From assembly GCF_030160715.1 (NCBI RefSeq), contig NZ_BSOW01000026.1, positions 62,001 through 126,000 on the forward strand: a stretch of DNA of 64,000 bases, in the 5' to 3' direction. Shown here piece after piece: positions 1-8,898 of the stretch. The notes below the pieces were generated by a model. It was not told the DNA's origin. It saw nothing but the letters and a program-made list of their open reading frames with translations, and did not search any database. Origin of the DNA: Bradyrhizobium iriomotense (GTDB lineage: Bacteria > Pseudomonadota > Alphaproteobacteria > Rhizobiales > Xanthobacteraceae). Numbering within the stretch: the stretch's first letter is position 1; every line of letters starts with the position of its first letter. A program made the position numbers and the translations under genes.

Positions 1-2
1 CG

Positions 3-323
3 CAGCTCTCGGGCGGCCAGCAGCAGCGCGTCGCCATCGCTCGCGCGCTGTGCATGCAGCCGAAGATCATGCTGTTCGACGAGCCGACCTCCGCGCTCGA
101 TCCCGAGATGGTCAAGGAGGTGCTGGACACGATGGTGCAGCTCGCAGGCGAGGGCATGACCATGGTGTGCGTGACCCACGAAATGGGCTTTGCGCGCGAG
201 GTCGCCGACCGCGTCGTGTTCATGGACCAGGGCAGCATCGTCGAAGAGGGAGAGCCTGCGAGTTTCTTCCGCGCGCCTCGCACGGAGCGCGCAAGGGGCT
301 TTCTCAACCAGATCATCCACTAG
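3..323 (+). CDS. Amino-acid ABC transporter ATP-binding protein, C-terminal part
   Basis: This is the C-terminal half of an ABC ATPase whose start lies before the window. The frame opens in the signature motif (QLSGGQQQRVAIARAL), followed by Walker B and D-loop (IMLFDEPTSALDPE) and the switch histidine (VCVTHEMGFAREVADRV). The THEMGFAREVADRVVFMD stretch is typical of polar amino-acid uptake ATPases of the GlnQ/HisP family. It would power import of an amino acid together with a permease and binding protein encoded upstream. The substrate cannot be told from this part. Confidence 0.93.
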   Translation, partial: QLSGGQQQRVAIARALCMQPKIMLFDEPTSALDPEMVKEVLDTMVQLAGEGMTMVCVTHEMGFAREVADRVVFMDQGSIVEEGEPASFFRAPRTERARGFLNQIIH

Positions 324-601
324 AGGCGATGTGGCCGCGGGGGGCGCCCGCGCCGGGTCTTTCCGGTGCCCTCCGCACCCGCAGGCTGACCAGGGCACAT
401 AGCTCGGGCCAAACAGGCCGCGAGAACGCCAAATCATGCCGTCTGCAATGCAAGAGGCGGCTTTATTCCCGCCATGGATGCTTTAAGGAAGGGCCTATCA
501 GGGGCCAGGTCGGCCGCCCGCTTGCGGTGCGCGATCCTGGTTCAGGCAAAAGGGGTCGGGCCGGTTGGGCTCGCCCGACAAGATGAGAGGGATTTGAAGC
601 A

Positions 602-1453
602 ATGATCCAAACCGTTGGTATCATCGGGGCCGGCACCATGGGGAACGGCATCGCCCAGATTTGTGCCGCGGCCGGGCTTTCGGTCTTGATGGTCGATATC
701 TCCGATGCGGCGGTCAACCGCGGGATTGCGACCGTCGGCGGCAGCCTGGAGCGCCTGGTCAAGAAGGAGAAGATGTCGGCGGCCGATCGCGAGGCGACGC
801 TCAAGCGCATCACCGGCACGACCGACCGCGCCAAGCTCGCCGACTGCGACCTCGTGATCGAGGCCGCCACGGAAAATGAAGAACTTAAGGTCAAGATCCT
901 CAAGGATCTCTGCGCGACGCTGTCGCCGCGCACGCTGATCGCCACCAACACCTCGTCGATCTCGATCACCAAGCTCGCCGCCGCGACCGATCGTCCCGAT
1001 CGCTTCATCGGCATGCATTTCTTCAACCCGGTGCCGGTGATGCAACTGCTGGAGCTGATCCGCGGTTTGCAGACCTCCGACGACACCCACGCCAAGGCGC
1101 TCGATTTCGCCCAGCGCGTCGGCAAGGTCGCGATCACGGCCAAGAACAGCCCGGGCTTCGCCGTCAACCGCATCCTGTGCCCGATGATCAACGAGGCGAT
1201 CTTCGCCCTTCAGGAGGGGATCGCGACGGCCGAGGAAATCGACGCCGGCATGAAGCTCGGCTGCAACCACCCGATCGGGCCGCTGGCGCTCGCCGATCTC
1301 GTCGGGCTCGACACCATGCTGTCGGTGATGGAGGTCTTCTACAAAGGCTTCAACGACCCGAAATATCGGCCGGCGCCCTTGCTCAAGGAAATGGTCGATG
1401 CCGGCCATCTCGGCCGCAAGACCGGCCAGGGCTTCTACACCTACGGCGCCTGA
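602..1453 (+). CDS. 3-hydroxybutyryl-CoA dehydrogenase
   Basis: NAD(P)-dependent 3-hydroxyacyl-CoA dehydrogenase of 283 residues, the usual length for the single-domain-pair bacterial enzyme. It interconverts 3-hydroxybutyryl-CoA and acetoacetyl-CoA in the cytoplasm. Seen: N-terminal Rossmann motif GIIGAGTMGNGIAQ, the DLVIEAATENEELK segment, the catalytic-His motif HFFNPVPVMQLLELI and a C-terminal dimerisation domain with NHPIGPLALADLVGLD. The gene stands alone: the upstream ABC gene ends 278 bases earlier and a hairpin terminator follows. It could feed PHB or butyrate metabolism. A thiolase at 55486 could act in the same pathway but is far away. Confidence 0.93.
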   Translation: MIQTVGIIGAGTMGNGIAQICAAAGLSVLMVDISDAAVNRGIATVGGSLERLVKKEKMSAADREATLKRITGTTDRAKLADCDLVIEAATENEELKVKILKDLCATLSPRTLIATNTSSISITKLAAATDRPDRFIGMHFFNPVPVMQLLELIRGLQTSDDTHAKALDFAQRVGKVAITAKNSPGFAVNRILCPMINEAIFALQEGIATAEEIDAGMKLGCNHPIGPLALADLVGLDTMLSVMEVFYKGFNDPKYRPAPLLKEMVDAGHLGRKTGQGFYTYGA

Positions 1454-1477
1454 CGGCGCCGACGCCTGCGGCTATAT

Positions 1478-1510
1478 CGGGGGCGGCGCCTGACTGGCGT
1501 CGCCCCTTTT
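1478..1510 (+). terminator. Rho-independent terminator after the hydroxybutyryl-CoA dehydrogenase gene
   Basis: GC-rich inverted repeat: gggcggcgcc at 1481-1490 pairs with ggcgtcgccc at 1496-1505 (one G-T wobble) across a five-base loop, followed by TTTT. It lies about 25 bases after the stop codon. The rest of 1454-1738 shows no gene. Confidence 0.6.
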
Positions 1511-1738
1511 GCCTTGCGGTCGAGCATCGGTTCCCGCCGGCGACGGAAACTCAATTCATCCCGGAGTTTGCGCCCCGTCAAACAGGACGGCGCAGCCGGC
1601 CTGTACTGATCATGCGAAGCCTTCGCAAAAGCTGGTGACGCGGAGCGAGAGTGAAGAGCTCGCGCCGGGGCGGACGCTTTTGAAGCCGTCGATGATCGCA
1701 CCGGAGGTGAAAAGCGCGCTCGGCTTGGCCGAGGTGAA

Positions 1739-3226
1739 TTGAACCGGCAGACCGAGAACCCTTCCGCGATGACCGTCATCGAAATCGACCATTCCCGCAC
1801 CCGCGCCAAGGGCGCCGTGGCCGGTGCAAGCAAGCCGGCCAAGGCCCGCGTCAAGCGGGCCGGGCCGATCGGGCCGCAAGCCGTCTCAGGGCGCATGCGG
1901 CGGATCAAATGGGCCATCCTCGTCCTGACGCTGTCGATCTATTACGTCACGCCGTTCCTGCGCTGGGACCGCGGGCAGAACGCGCCCGATCAGGCGGTGC
2001 TGCTCGATTTCGAGCATGGCCGGCTCTACGCCTTCTTCATCGAGATCTGGCCGCAGGACCTCTATCTCGTCACGGGTCTGCTCATCCTCGCCTCGGTCAT
2101 CCTGATCCTGGCGAACGCGCTTGCTGGGCGGGTGTGGTGTGGCTTCGCCTGTCCGCAAACGGTTTGGACCGACCTGTTCCTCCTGGTCGAACGCCTCATT
2201 GAAGGCGACCGGCGGGAGCGGCTGAAGAGCATGAATGTTCCGCTGACTCTCGCGAAGGCACTCCGGATCGGCATCAAGCACAGCGCCTGGCTGCTGATCT
2301 CGCTGATGACGGGCGGCACGCTGATCTTCTATTTCACGGATGCGCCCGACCTCGTTCGCGCGTTTGCAGGCGGCGACGTCTCCGCGACGGCTCTGACCTG
2401 GATCGCCGTCTTCACCGGGACGACCTATGGCCTTGCGGGATTCGCGCGCGAGCAGGTCTGCACGTTCATGTGCCCCTGGCCGCGGTTACAGGGGGCCATC
2501 TGGGATCCGGAAGCCTTCACGGTCAACTATCGCGACTATCGGGGCGAGGAGCGCATGTCGGCCAAGAAGGCCACGGAACTTCGCGCGCGCGGCGCGGCCG
2601 CCGGCGACTGCGTCGATTGCGGCCTGTGCGTCAACGTCTGTCCGATCGGGATCGACATTCGCGAGGGGCCGAATTTCGCCTGCATCAATTGCGGGCTCTG
2701 CGTCGATGCCTGCGACAGCGTCATGACCAGGCTCGATCGCCCCCGCGGCCTGATCGATTATGAAAGCTGGCGCAATATCGAGCGGGGCCATCGCGGCGAG
2801 GCCCGTGGCTCCCGGCTGGTGCGCCCGAAGACCATCGCGCTCGCGGTCGTCAGCGTCGGATTGGCGGCCGGCCTGGTCGGATTGCTGGCAACCAAGGCCA
2901 CGGGCGCGATAGCGGTGCTGCACGACCGCGATCCCCTGGCCGTGATCCTGTCCGACGGTTCGGTCAGAAATGCCTACACCGTCAAGCTTCTCAACAAGAC
3001 AAGTGTCGCCCACCACTACACTTTGGCGATAAAAGGCATAGATGCCAGCTTGAGCATCGTCGGTCGCGACGATGGAACTCCCATCACGGTCGAGCCGGAC
3101 GGCTCGGAATCGCTGCGTGTCACCCTGACCACAGCGAGTCCGAAGGACGCCGATGTGGTTTTCATCGCCAGCGACGAGACCGGAGGGTCGGTGCTGTCGA
3201 CCGCCGACAAGTTCGTGGCCCGCTGA
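1739..3226 (+). CDS. ccoG: Cytochrome c oxidase accessory protein CcoG (FixG/RdxA-type polyferredoxin)
   Basis: Membrane polyferredoxin of 495 residues (485 if the ATG at 1769 is used instead of the TTG at 1739). CcoG proteins reduce copper for assembly of cbb3 oxidases. Seen: several hydrophobic helices, the conserved membrane cysteine motifs WCGFACPQTVWTD and CTFMCPWPRLQGA, then two [4Fe-4S] clusters (CVDCGLCVNVCPIG and CINCGLCVDACD) and a C-terminal immunoglobulin-like domain. Normally ccoG sits with ccoNOQP and ccoHIS. Here it is solitary, with a truncated haemoglobin gene directly after it, so it is probably a second copy or has a related redox role. Confidence 0.9.
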   Translation: MNRQTENPSAMTVIEIDHSRTRAKGAVAGASKPAKARVKRAGPIGPQAVSGRMRRIKWAILVLTLSIYYVTPFLRWDRGQNAPDQAVLLDFEHGRLYAFFIEIWPQDLYLVTGLLILASVILILANALAGRVWCGFACPQTVWTDLFLLVERLIEGDRRERLKSMNVPLTLAKALRIGIKHSAWLLISLMTGGTLIFYFTDAPDLVRAFAGGDVSATALTWIAVFTGTTYGLAGFAREQVCTFMCPWPRLQGAIWDPEAFTVNYRDYRGEERMSAKKATELRARGAAAGDCVDCGLCVNVCPIGIDIREGPNFACINCGLCVDACDSVMTRLDRPRGLIDYESWRNIERGHRGEARGSRLVRPKTIALAVVSVGLAAGLVGLLATKATGAIAVLHDRDPLAVILSDGSVRNAYTVKLLNKTSVAHHYTLAIKGIDASLSIVGRDDGTPITVEPDGSESLRVTLTTASPKDADVVFIASDETGGSVLSTADKFVAR

Positions 3227-3260
3227 AGAACCCGGAACGAGAGGACTTGGAACAACGCGA

Positions 3261-3743
3261 ATGGATACCGAGAACGAGATGTCTGACCGGATGACGGTCG
3301 ATCGCAAAGCGGCGGCGGAGCGGCGCAGCCTGCTGGCGCAGGACGTGATGGAGCGAACCGGGATCAGCGAGGCGATGATCGGGGAACTCGTCACGAGGTT
3401 TTATGGCCGCGTGCGCGAGGACGCGTTGCTCGGTCCGGTGTTCGCGGTCGTAAAGAACTGGGAGGAGCATCTTTCCAAGCTGCGCGATTTCTGGTCGTCG
3501 GTGGTGCTGACCACCGGGCGTTATCACGGCCAGCCGATGCGGGCGCATCTGCCACTCGGCCTGATCGGCGATCATTTCGATCGCTGGCTCGATCTGTTCG
3601 AGCAGACCGCGCGCGAGGTCTGCCCGCCGGTCGCAGCGGCTCTGTTCATCGACAGGGCGCGGCGCATTGCCGACAGCTTTGAAATGGCGGCGGCGACGCA
3701 AAGCGGACGCATGTTCACACCGCGTCACATGCTGCGCTCTTGA
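3261..3743 (+). CDS. Group III truncated haemoglobin
   Basis: Small globin of about 160 residues. Seen: the helix B/C region with VTRFYGRVREDALLGPVF, then KNWEEHLSKLRDFWSSVVL, and the distal block YHGQPMRAHLPLGL followed by DHFDRWLDLFEQT; all are hallmarks of the P-type (group III) truncated globins. These bind O2 or NO, but their physiological role is little known. The start is uncertain: ATG at 3261 or 3279. It begins 34 bases after ccoG and is probably co-transcribed with it, which suggests a link to respiration or NO handling. Confidence 0.85.
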   Translation: MDTENEMSDRMTVDRKAAAERRSLLAQDVMERTGISEAMIGELVTRFYGRVREDALLGPVFAVVKNWEEHLSKLRDFWSSVVLTTGRYHGQPMRAHLPLGLIGDHFDRWLDLFEQTAREVCPPVAAALFIDRARRIADSFEMAAATQSGRMFTPRHMLRS

Positions 3744-4009
3744 ACACGATATGCCTGCCTGACAAACGTGCAGACATCTTGAATTGAATCTGCAACGCGC
3801 TGCGCGATGGCGCGTCGCACCAATTCCAACATGATTAGTCTGGTCTGCAAAATGATCATGACCTATCGCGCATCTTGACGTTGCAATCGCGAAAACGCCG
3901 GTGAATGCGCATTTTCGCATTCAATCAAAGCGAGCATCATGAGAATGATGCACTGCGGCGCAAATCCTTCGCCTTCTTTTTGGCAGACTTCCAGCGCCTG
4001 TTGGCGTGC
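3744..4009. other. Gap between globin and Rieske genes
   Basis: 266 bases with no convincing gene. It contains the inverted repeat gaatgcg/cgcattc at 3903-3922. The open frame of the Rieske gene extends back to 3905, but that extension looks non-coding. Confidence 0.3.
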
Positions 4010-4663
4010 ATGACGCATTCAACGCACGGCACGTCATCTCCATCCTCCGACAACCCTGCGGAACCTGAATCCTGCGTCTGTGCGGCGCAGACGCGACGGA
4101 CGCTGCTGATCGGTGCACTCGCCACCACGGCCTGCTTTGCTGGCTCCGGGCACGCTGCCGCGGGCGAAGATCCGCCCGGCGCCGACGAGCGGCCACAGAA
4201 GGGCGATGTGCTGGTGTTCTCCGAGGGCGATCAGGAAGGCAAGCTCGTCACGTTCACGGATCTTCCGCTCGGTGGCCCGCCAGTACACGCCTGGCCAAAG
4301 GATCCCAAGACATCGGTGGTGCGCAGCGCCTCGCGCCTCAACGAGATCCTGATCATCCGGCTCGATCCCGCCGGGCTCGACGATCAGACGCGCGCGCGTG
4401 CGCAGGACGGCATCGTCGCTTATTCGGCGATCTGCAGCCATGCCGGCTGTCCGGTCACCGCCTGGGTCAAGAGCGACGTCGGCGACAAGGAGGTGTTCAA
4501 GTGCATGTGCCACAACTCCGAATACGATCCGCGACAGGGCGCGCAGGTCGTGTTCGGGCCGGCGCCGCGCCGGCTTGCAGCGTTGCCGCTGGCGCTCAGT
4601 GACGGCTCGCTCACGGTGGCCGGCAATTTCATCGGAAAGGTAGGTGGCCAGCAGCCAGGGTGA
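4010..4663 (+). CDS. Rieske [2Fe-2S] protein with Tat-like signal
   Basis: Exported Rieske protein, about 217 residues from the ATG at 4010. Seen: a twin-arginine signal (TRRTLLIGALATTACFAG) after a Cys-containing leader, then the Rieske cluster motifs CSHAGC and CMCHNSEYD, which supply two Cys and two His ligands plus the disulfide cysteines of the high-potential (bc1/b6f-like) type. There is no cytochrome b gene beside it. It lies 111 bases upstream of a PQQ dehydrogenase in the same direction and may serve as its periplasmic electron acceptor. That partnership is inferred from position only. Confidence 0.85.
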   Translation: MTHSTHGTSSPSSDNPAEPESCVCAAQTRRTLLIGALATTACFAGSGHAAAGEDPPGADERPQKGDVLVFSEGDQEGKLVTFTDLPLGGPPVHAWPKDPKTSVVRSASRLNEILIIRLDPAGLDDQTRARAQDGIVAYSAICSHAGCPVTAWVKSDVGDKEVFKCMCHNSEYDPRQGAQVVFGPAPRRLAALPLALSDGSLTVAGNFIGKVGGQQPG

Positions 4664-4735
4664 TCAGCCGCGGGTGTATCCCGCGCCAGAAGAGGTCGCG
4701 TCCGCAGGCGTGCGGGCGAGGAGACAAACAAGCTT

Positions 4736-4760
4736 CAAGAATTCAACAGCAAGAATTCAA
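4736..4760 (+). repeat. Tandem 11-base direct repeat in the leader of the quinoprotein gene
   Basis: CAAGAATTCAA occurs at 4736-4746 and again at 4750-4760, a 14-base period, immediately before the ribosome-binding site (AAGGGGAA) of the gene at 4775. Each unit contains the palindrome GAATTC. Confidence 0.6.
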
Positions 4761-4774
4761 AAGGGGAAACGTCC

Positions 4775-6502
4775 ATGACCACTAAGCAATGGTTGTTGTC
4801 CGGCTTCGTCGCCTTCACCTGCATCGTCTCGACCTCCGCGGGCGCCGGTCCGATCGAGAGTTACGCGCCAGTCACCTCGCAGCGTCTGGAAAATCCGGAA
4901 CCCGGCAACTGGATGCTCTATAGGCGCACCTATGATGGGCAGGGCTTTAGCCCGCTCGACCAGATCAACACCAGCAACGTCAAGGATCTCACGCCGGTCT
5001 GGACCTTCGCCACCGGCGTGATCGAGGGCCATGAGGCGCCGCCGATCGTCAATAATGGCGTGATGTTCGTGGCAACGCCGATGGGGCAGGTGATCGCGCT
5101 GAACGCCAAGACCGGCGACGAATATTGGCGCTACAAGCGGCAGCTCCCTGACGATCTGTTCCAGCTCCATCCGACCAGCCGCGGCGTCGGGCTATGGGAC
5201 GACAAGCTCTATCTTGCCACCACCGACGACCACGTCGTCGCGCTCGACGCCAAGACCGGCAAGGTAGTCTGGGATACGAAGGTGCAGGACTACAAGAAGG
5301 GCCAGTACATGACCCTGATGCCGCTTATCGTCGACGGCAAGGTTATCGTCGGCGGCTCCGGCGGCGAGCTCGGCGTGCGCGGTTACGTCGCCGCATACGA
5401 TGCCAAGGACGGCAAGGAATTGTGGCGCACCTTCACCATTCCAGGCGAGGGCGAGCCCGGTCACGATACCTGGCAGGGCGACGACTGGAAGACCGGCGGC
5501 GGCTCGGCCTGGATGACCGGCACCTACGACAAGGATTTGAAGACGATCTACTGGGGCGTCGGCAACGCCGCGCCATGGCCCGGCGATAGCCACCCCGGCG
5601 ATAATCTCTACACCTCCTCGGTGATCGCGCTCGATCCGGCCAACGGCAAGATCAAGACCTATCACCAGTACCACCAGAACGATTCCTGGGACTGGGACGA
5701 GGTCGACGCGCCGATGCTGGTGGACCTGCAACGCGACGGCCGCTCGATCAAGAGCCTGATCCATCCGGGACGCGATGCGATCTTCTGGGTGCTCGAGCGC
5801 ACGCCGACCAAGATCAACTACGTCGCCGGCTGGCCGTTCGTCTCCACCGACGTCTGGAAGGGCATCGATGCCGAGAGTGGCCGACCGATCGTTGATCCCG
5901 CGCATAAGCCTGTGATCGGCAAGCGCGTCGAGTTCTGCCCGTCGCTGTGGGGCGGCAAGGACTGGCCCTCGGCGTCCTACAGCCAGAAGACCGGCCTCGT
6001 CTACGTTCCCGCCAACGAGAACTTCTGCGGCGGCTTCACCGGCGAGAAGGTGGCGCTCAAGCCCGGCGAGCTCTGGCTCGGCACCAAGCCGGAAGATATC
6101 GGCCTGAAGGCGAAGCCCGGTGCGGATCATTTCGGCGAGCTCCAGGCCTGGGATCCCGCGACCGGCAAGAAGGTGTGGCAGCATGACTTCCCGAAGTCGC
6201 AGCTGTTCGGATCGGTGACGGCGACGGCAGGCGATCTCGTCTTGGCCGGCGGCACCAACGACCGCTACTTCCGCGCCTTCAACGCCAAGACCGGCGAGCT
6301 ACTGTGGCAGCAGAAAACCAACTCCGGCATCATGGGCATGCCGATCTCCTACGAGATCGACGGCACGCAATATGTAGCGATCCAGTCCGGCTGGGGCGTC
6401 GACGCGCAACGCATCCAGGATGCGCTTGCGACCAACAACATCGGCATTGAGGCCAACGTGCCGCAGGGCGGCGTGGTCTGGGTGTTCGCGCTGAAGAAGT
6501 AG
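4775..6502 (+). CDS. PQQ-dependent alcohol dehydrogenase, lanthanide type, lacking the vicinal cysteine pair
   Basis: Periplasmic eight-bladed quinoprotein of 575 residues with a signal peptide (residues 1-24). It should oxidise an alcohol using PQQ. Seen: PQQ/metal residues E198 (SGGELGVRG), N264 (GVGNAAPW) and the catalytic motif WDWDE with D306 and D308. The second Asp is the extra ligand known from lanthanide-dependent XoxF/ExaF enzymes. Odd: where related enzymes carry two adjacent Cys (VxCCxxxNRG) this one reads LHPTSRG, so the disulfide ring is absent although the following Arg remains. It sits between a Rieske protein and a molybdenum aldehyde oxidase, which suggests an alcohol-aldehyde-acid chain. 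The substrate is unknown. Confidence 0.9.
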   Translation: MTTKQWLLSGFVAFTCIVSTSAGAGPIESYAPVTSQRLENPEPGNWMLYRRTYDGQGFSPLDQINTSNVKDLTPVWTFATGVIEGHEAPPIVNNGVMFVATPMGQVIALNAKTGDEYWRYKRQLPDDLFQLHPTSRGVGLWDDKLYLATTDDHVVALDAKTGKVVWDTKVQDYKKGQYMTLMPLIVDGKVIVGGSGGELGVRGYVAAYDAKDGKELWRTFTIPGEGEPGHDTWQGDDWKTGGGSAWMTGTYDKDLKTIYWGVGNAAPWPGDSHPGDNLYTSSVIALDPANGKIKTYHQYHQNDSWDWDEVDAPMLVDLQRDGRSIKSLIHPGRDAIFWVLERTPTKINYVAGWPFVSTDVWKGIDAESGRPIVDPAHKPVIGKRVEFCPSLWGGKDWPSASYSQKTGLVYVPANENFCGGFTGEKVALKPGELWLGTKPEDIGLKAKPGADHFGELQAWDPATGKKVWQHDFPKSQLFGSVTATAGDLVLAGGTNDRYFRAFNAKTGELLWQQKTNSGIMGMPISYEIDGTQYVAIQSGWGVDAQRIQDALATNNIGIEANVPQGGVVWVFALKK

Positions 6503-6534
6503 GGCCTCAAGCGGCGCGGCCAGGGGGGAGTAGC

Positions 6535-6566
6535 AAATGCGGCGGACGGAAACGTCCGCCGCATTT
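6535..6566. terminator. Bidirectional terminator
   Basis: Perfect 14-base stem: 6535-6548 pairs with 6553-6566 around a GAAA tetraloop. The flanking AAA and TTT let it work in both directions. It lies between the convergent quinoprotein (ends 6502) and aldehyde oxidase (ends 6577) genes. Confidence 0.85.
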
Positions 6567-6576
6567 CTGCTTGTGC

Positions 6577-8898
6577 TTACGCCTCCAATTGCTTGCCGAT
6601 CGGCAAGGAGCGGATGCGCTTGCCGGTCGCGGCGAAGATCGCGTTGATCAGCGCCGGCGCGAACGGCGGCACGCCAGGCTCGCCGACGCCGCTCGGCGGC
6701 GTGTCGGGCCCTGGTGGCACGATATGGACGTTGGTCACCAGCGGAGACTCGTCCATCCGGATCACCGGGAAGTCGTCATAGTTCTTCTGCTGGACCTTGC
6801 CGTCCTTGAAGGTGATCTCGCCATATTTGGCGAGACTCAGGCCCATGATCGCAGCGCCCTCGATCTGGGACTGGATGCGTTCGGGATTGACGAAGGTGCC
6901 GCAGTCGATGGCGGTGTCGACCCGCGGGATCGTCAGCTTGCCCTTGTCGTCGACGGCCACTTCCACGATCGTCGCGATGTAGCTGACGAAGCTGCGGTGT
7001 GCGGCGATGCCGAGGCCATGGCCCTTCGGCACCTGCCGGCCCCATTCGCCCTTCTCGGCGACCAGCTCGACCACCTTGCGCAGACGCGCGGTGTCGATCG
7101 GGTAGCTGTCATAGGGCTCGCCATAGTTCCAGAGGTCCTTGACCGAGGCCAGCTTGACGATGCGGGGCGAGCCGATCAGCTCGAGCAGCATGTCCTTCTG
7201 ATCGCGGCCGGTGGCCTGCGCGATTTCGCCGACCATCGACTGCACGGCGAAGGCGCGCGGGATGTTGGAGACCGAGCGGAACCAGCCGATCCTGGTATAG
7301 GCGGCCGCTTCCGGATTCTCGCAGGAGATGTTGGCGATCTCGAAGGGCATGTCGACGAGGCCCATGCCGAGCTCGAACGAGGCCTGATGCACGGTCCCTG
7401 CCGCAAACGTCGAGGCGATGCTGGGGGCGACGCTGCGGTGGCGCCATGCGATCACCTTGCCGCTCTTGTCGAGACCCGCCTCGATGCGCTCGACCGAGAC
7501 GGTGTGCAGGAAGCCGTTGTGGAGGTCGTCCTCGCGCGTCCACTGCACCTTCACGGGCGCGCCGAGCTCCTTGGAGAGCAGGGCGGCCTCGAGCGCATAG
7601 TCGCATTTCGACTTGCGCCCAAAGCCGCCGCCGAGCAGCGTCACATTCACGGTGACGTTCTCTTCCGGGATTCCGAGCGTCTTGGCGACGTCCTCGCGGG
7701 TGCCGCCCGGGCTCTGCACCGGCGCCCAGATCTCCGCCTTGTCGCCCTTGACGTCGGCAACCGCCACCGGCGGCTCCATGCTGACATGGGCGAGGTGAGG
7801 GACGTAGTACTCGCCGACGATCACCTTGTCGGCGCTCTTCAGCGCCGCATCCGCATCGCCCTCCTTGCGAACGACGAGACCGGGCTTGCGCGCAGCCTCC
7901 TCGAGTTCCTTGCGGTAGGCGACCGACTCGTATTTGCCGTTCGGCCCGTCGTCCCAGACGATCTTCAGCGCATCGCGGCCCTTGATCGCCGCACCCGTAT
8001 TGCGGGCGATCACCGCCACGCCGCCGAGCGGCTGGAATTTCGAGGGCCACGGCCAGCCGCGCACCTGCATCACCTTCTCGACGCCCGAGACCTTCATCGC
8101 GTCGGCCGGGTCGAACGATACCAGCTTGCCGCCGGTCACCGGCGGGCGCGCGATGACGGCGTATTTCATGCCGGGCAGCCGCACGTCGGCGCCGTAGCCT
8201 GCCTTCCCCGTGGTGATGTCGTGGAGGTCGACGATGCTGATCTGGCCCTTGGTGAGATAGCGGAAATCCTTGGGGGCCTTCAGCTTCAGGCTGTCGACGC
8301 TCGGCAGGGATTCCTTGGCTGCATCGGCTGCGAGCTCGCCGAAGCCGAGCTTGCGTCCGCTCGCGCTGTGAACGACCTCGTGATTGACCGCCTTCACCTC
8401 CGTCGCCGGCACGCCCCAGCGCTTGGCTGCAGCCTGCTCCAGCATGATGCGTGCGGAGGCGCCGATCTGGCGCATCGGGATCAGATAGTGCCGCGTGCTG
8501 CGGGAGCCGTCGGTGTCCTGGTTGCCGAACTTGACCTCGTCACCATGGGCCTGCTGGACCTTGACCTTCGACCAGTCGGCTTCCATCTCCTCGGCGACGA
8601 TCAGCGGCAGGCTGGTGCGCACGCCGGTGCCCATCTCCGAGCGATGCGCGACGATGGTGACGATGCCGTCGGGCGCGACCGCGACGAACACGCGCGGGTC
8701 GACCACGACGCCGTGCGGCATCTTCCCGGCGCCGGTCTCATAGGCGAAGGCCTGGCGCGACATCACGGGTGCGGCGAGCACGAAGCCGCCGGTGACGCCC
8801 AGTCCCTTCAGGATGCTGCGGCGGGAAACCTTCTCGATCCTGACATGCTTCTCGAAGCCGCGAAGCTTCTTTGGGTTGTCGATGAAATTCATGGTCAC
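6577..8898 (-). CDS. Molybdopterin-binding aldehyde oxidase/dehydrogenase large subunit (isoquinoline 1-oxidoreductase beta type)
   Basis: Large subunit (773 residues) of a xanthine-oxidase-family enzyme of the IorB type, which binds molybdopterin cytosine dinucleotide and hydroxylates aldehydes or N-heterocycles. Seen: Tat signal SRRSILKGLGVTGGFVLAAP near residue 25, HRSEMGTGVRTSLPLIVAEE, the GGGFGRKSKCDYALEAA loop, and the C-terminal GVGEPGVPPFAPALINAIF containing the catalytic Glu. The GTG start at 8898 overlaps the stop of the small subunit (GTGA). An ATG at 8892 is an alternative. The adjacent quinoprotein suggests that it oxidises the aldehyde that enzyme makes. The IorA/IorB two-subunit form lacks an FAD subunit and usually passes electrons to cytochrome c. 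Confidence 0.9.
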   Translation of the reverse strand: MTMNFIDNPKKLRGFEKHVRIEKVSRRSILKGLGVTGGFVLAAPVMSRQAFAYETGAGKMPHGVVVDPRVFVAVAPDGIVTIVAHRSEMGTGVRTSLPLIVAEEMEADWSKVKVQQAHGDEVKFGNQDTDGSRSTRHYLIPMRQIGASARIMLEQAAAKRWGVPATEVKAVNHEVVHSASGRKLGFGELAADAAKESLPSVDSLKLKAPKDFRYLTKGQISIVDLHDITTGKAGYGADVRLPGMKYAVIARPPVTGGKLVSFDPADAMKVSGVEKVMQVRGWPWPSKFQPLGGVAVIARNTGAAIKGRDALKIVWDDGPNGKYESVAYRKELEEAARKPGLVVRKEGDADAALKSADKVIVGEYYVPHLAHVSMEPPVAVADVKGDKAEIWAPVQSPGGTREDVAKTLGIPEENVTVNVTLLGGGFGRKSKCDYALEAALLSKELGAPVKVQWTREDDLHNGFLHTVSVERIEAGLDKSGKVIAWRHRSVAPSIASTFAAGTVHQASFELGMGLVDMPFEIANISCENPEAAAYTRIGWFRSVSNIPRAFAVQSMVGEIAQATGRDQKDMLLELIGSPRIVKLASVKDLWNYGEPYDSYPIDTARLRKVVELVAEKGEWGRQVPKGHGLGIAAHRSFVSYIATIVEVAVDDKGKLTIPRVDTAIDCGTFVNPERIQSQIEGAAIMGLSLAKYGEITFKDGKVQQKNYDDFPVIRMDESPLVTNVHIVPPGPDTPPSGVGEPGVPPFAPALINAIFAATGKRIRSLPIGKQLEA

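Noticed and set aside
3780..3800. Possible FNR/FixK box (TTGA...GCAA) upstream of the Rieske gene.
   Set aside because: The spacing between half-sites is 9 bases rather than the TTGAT-N4-ATCAA layout.
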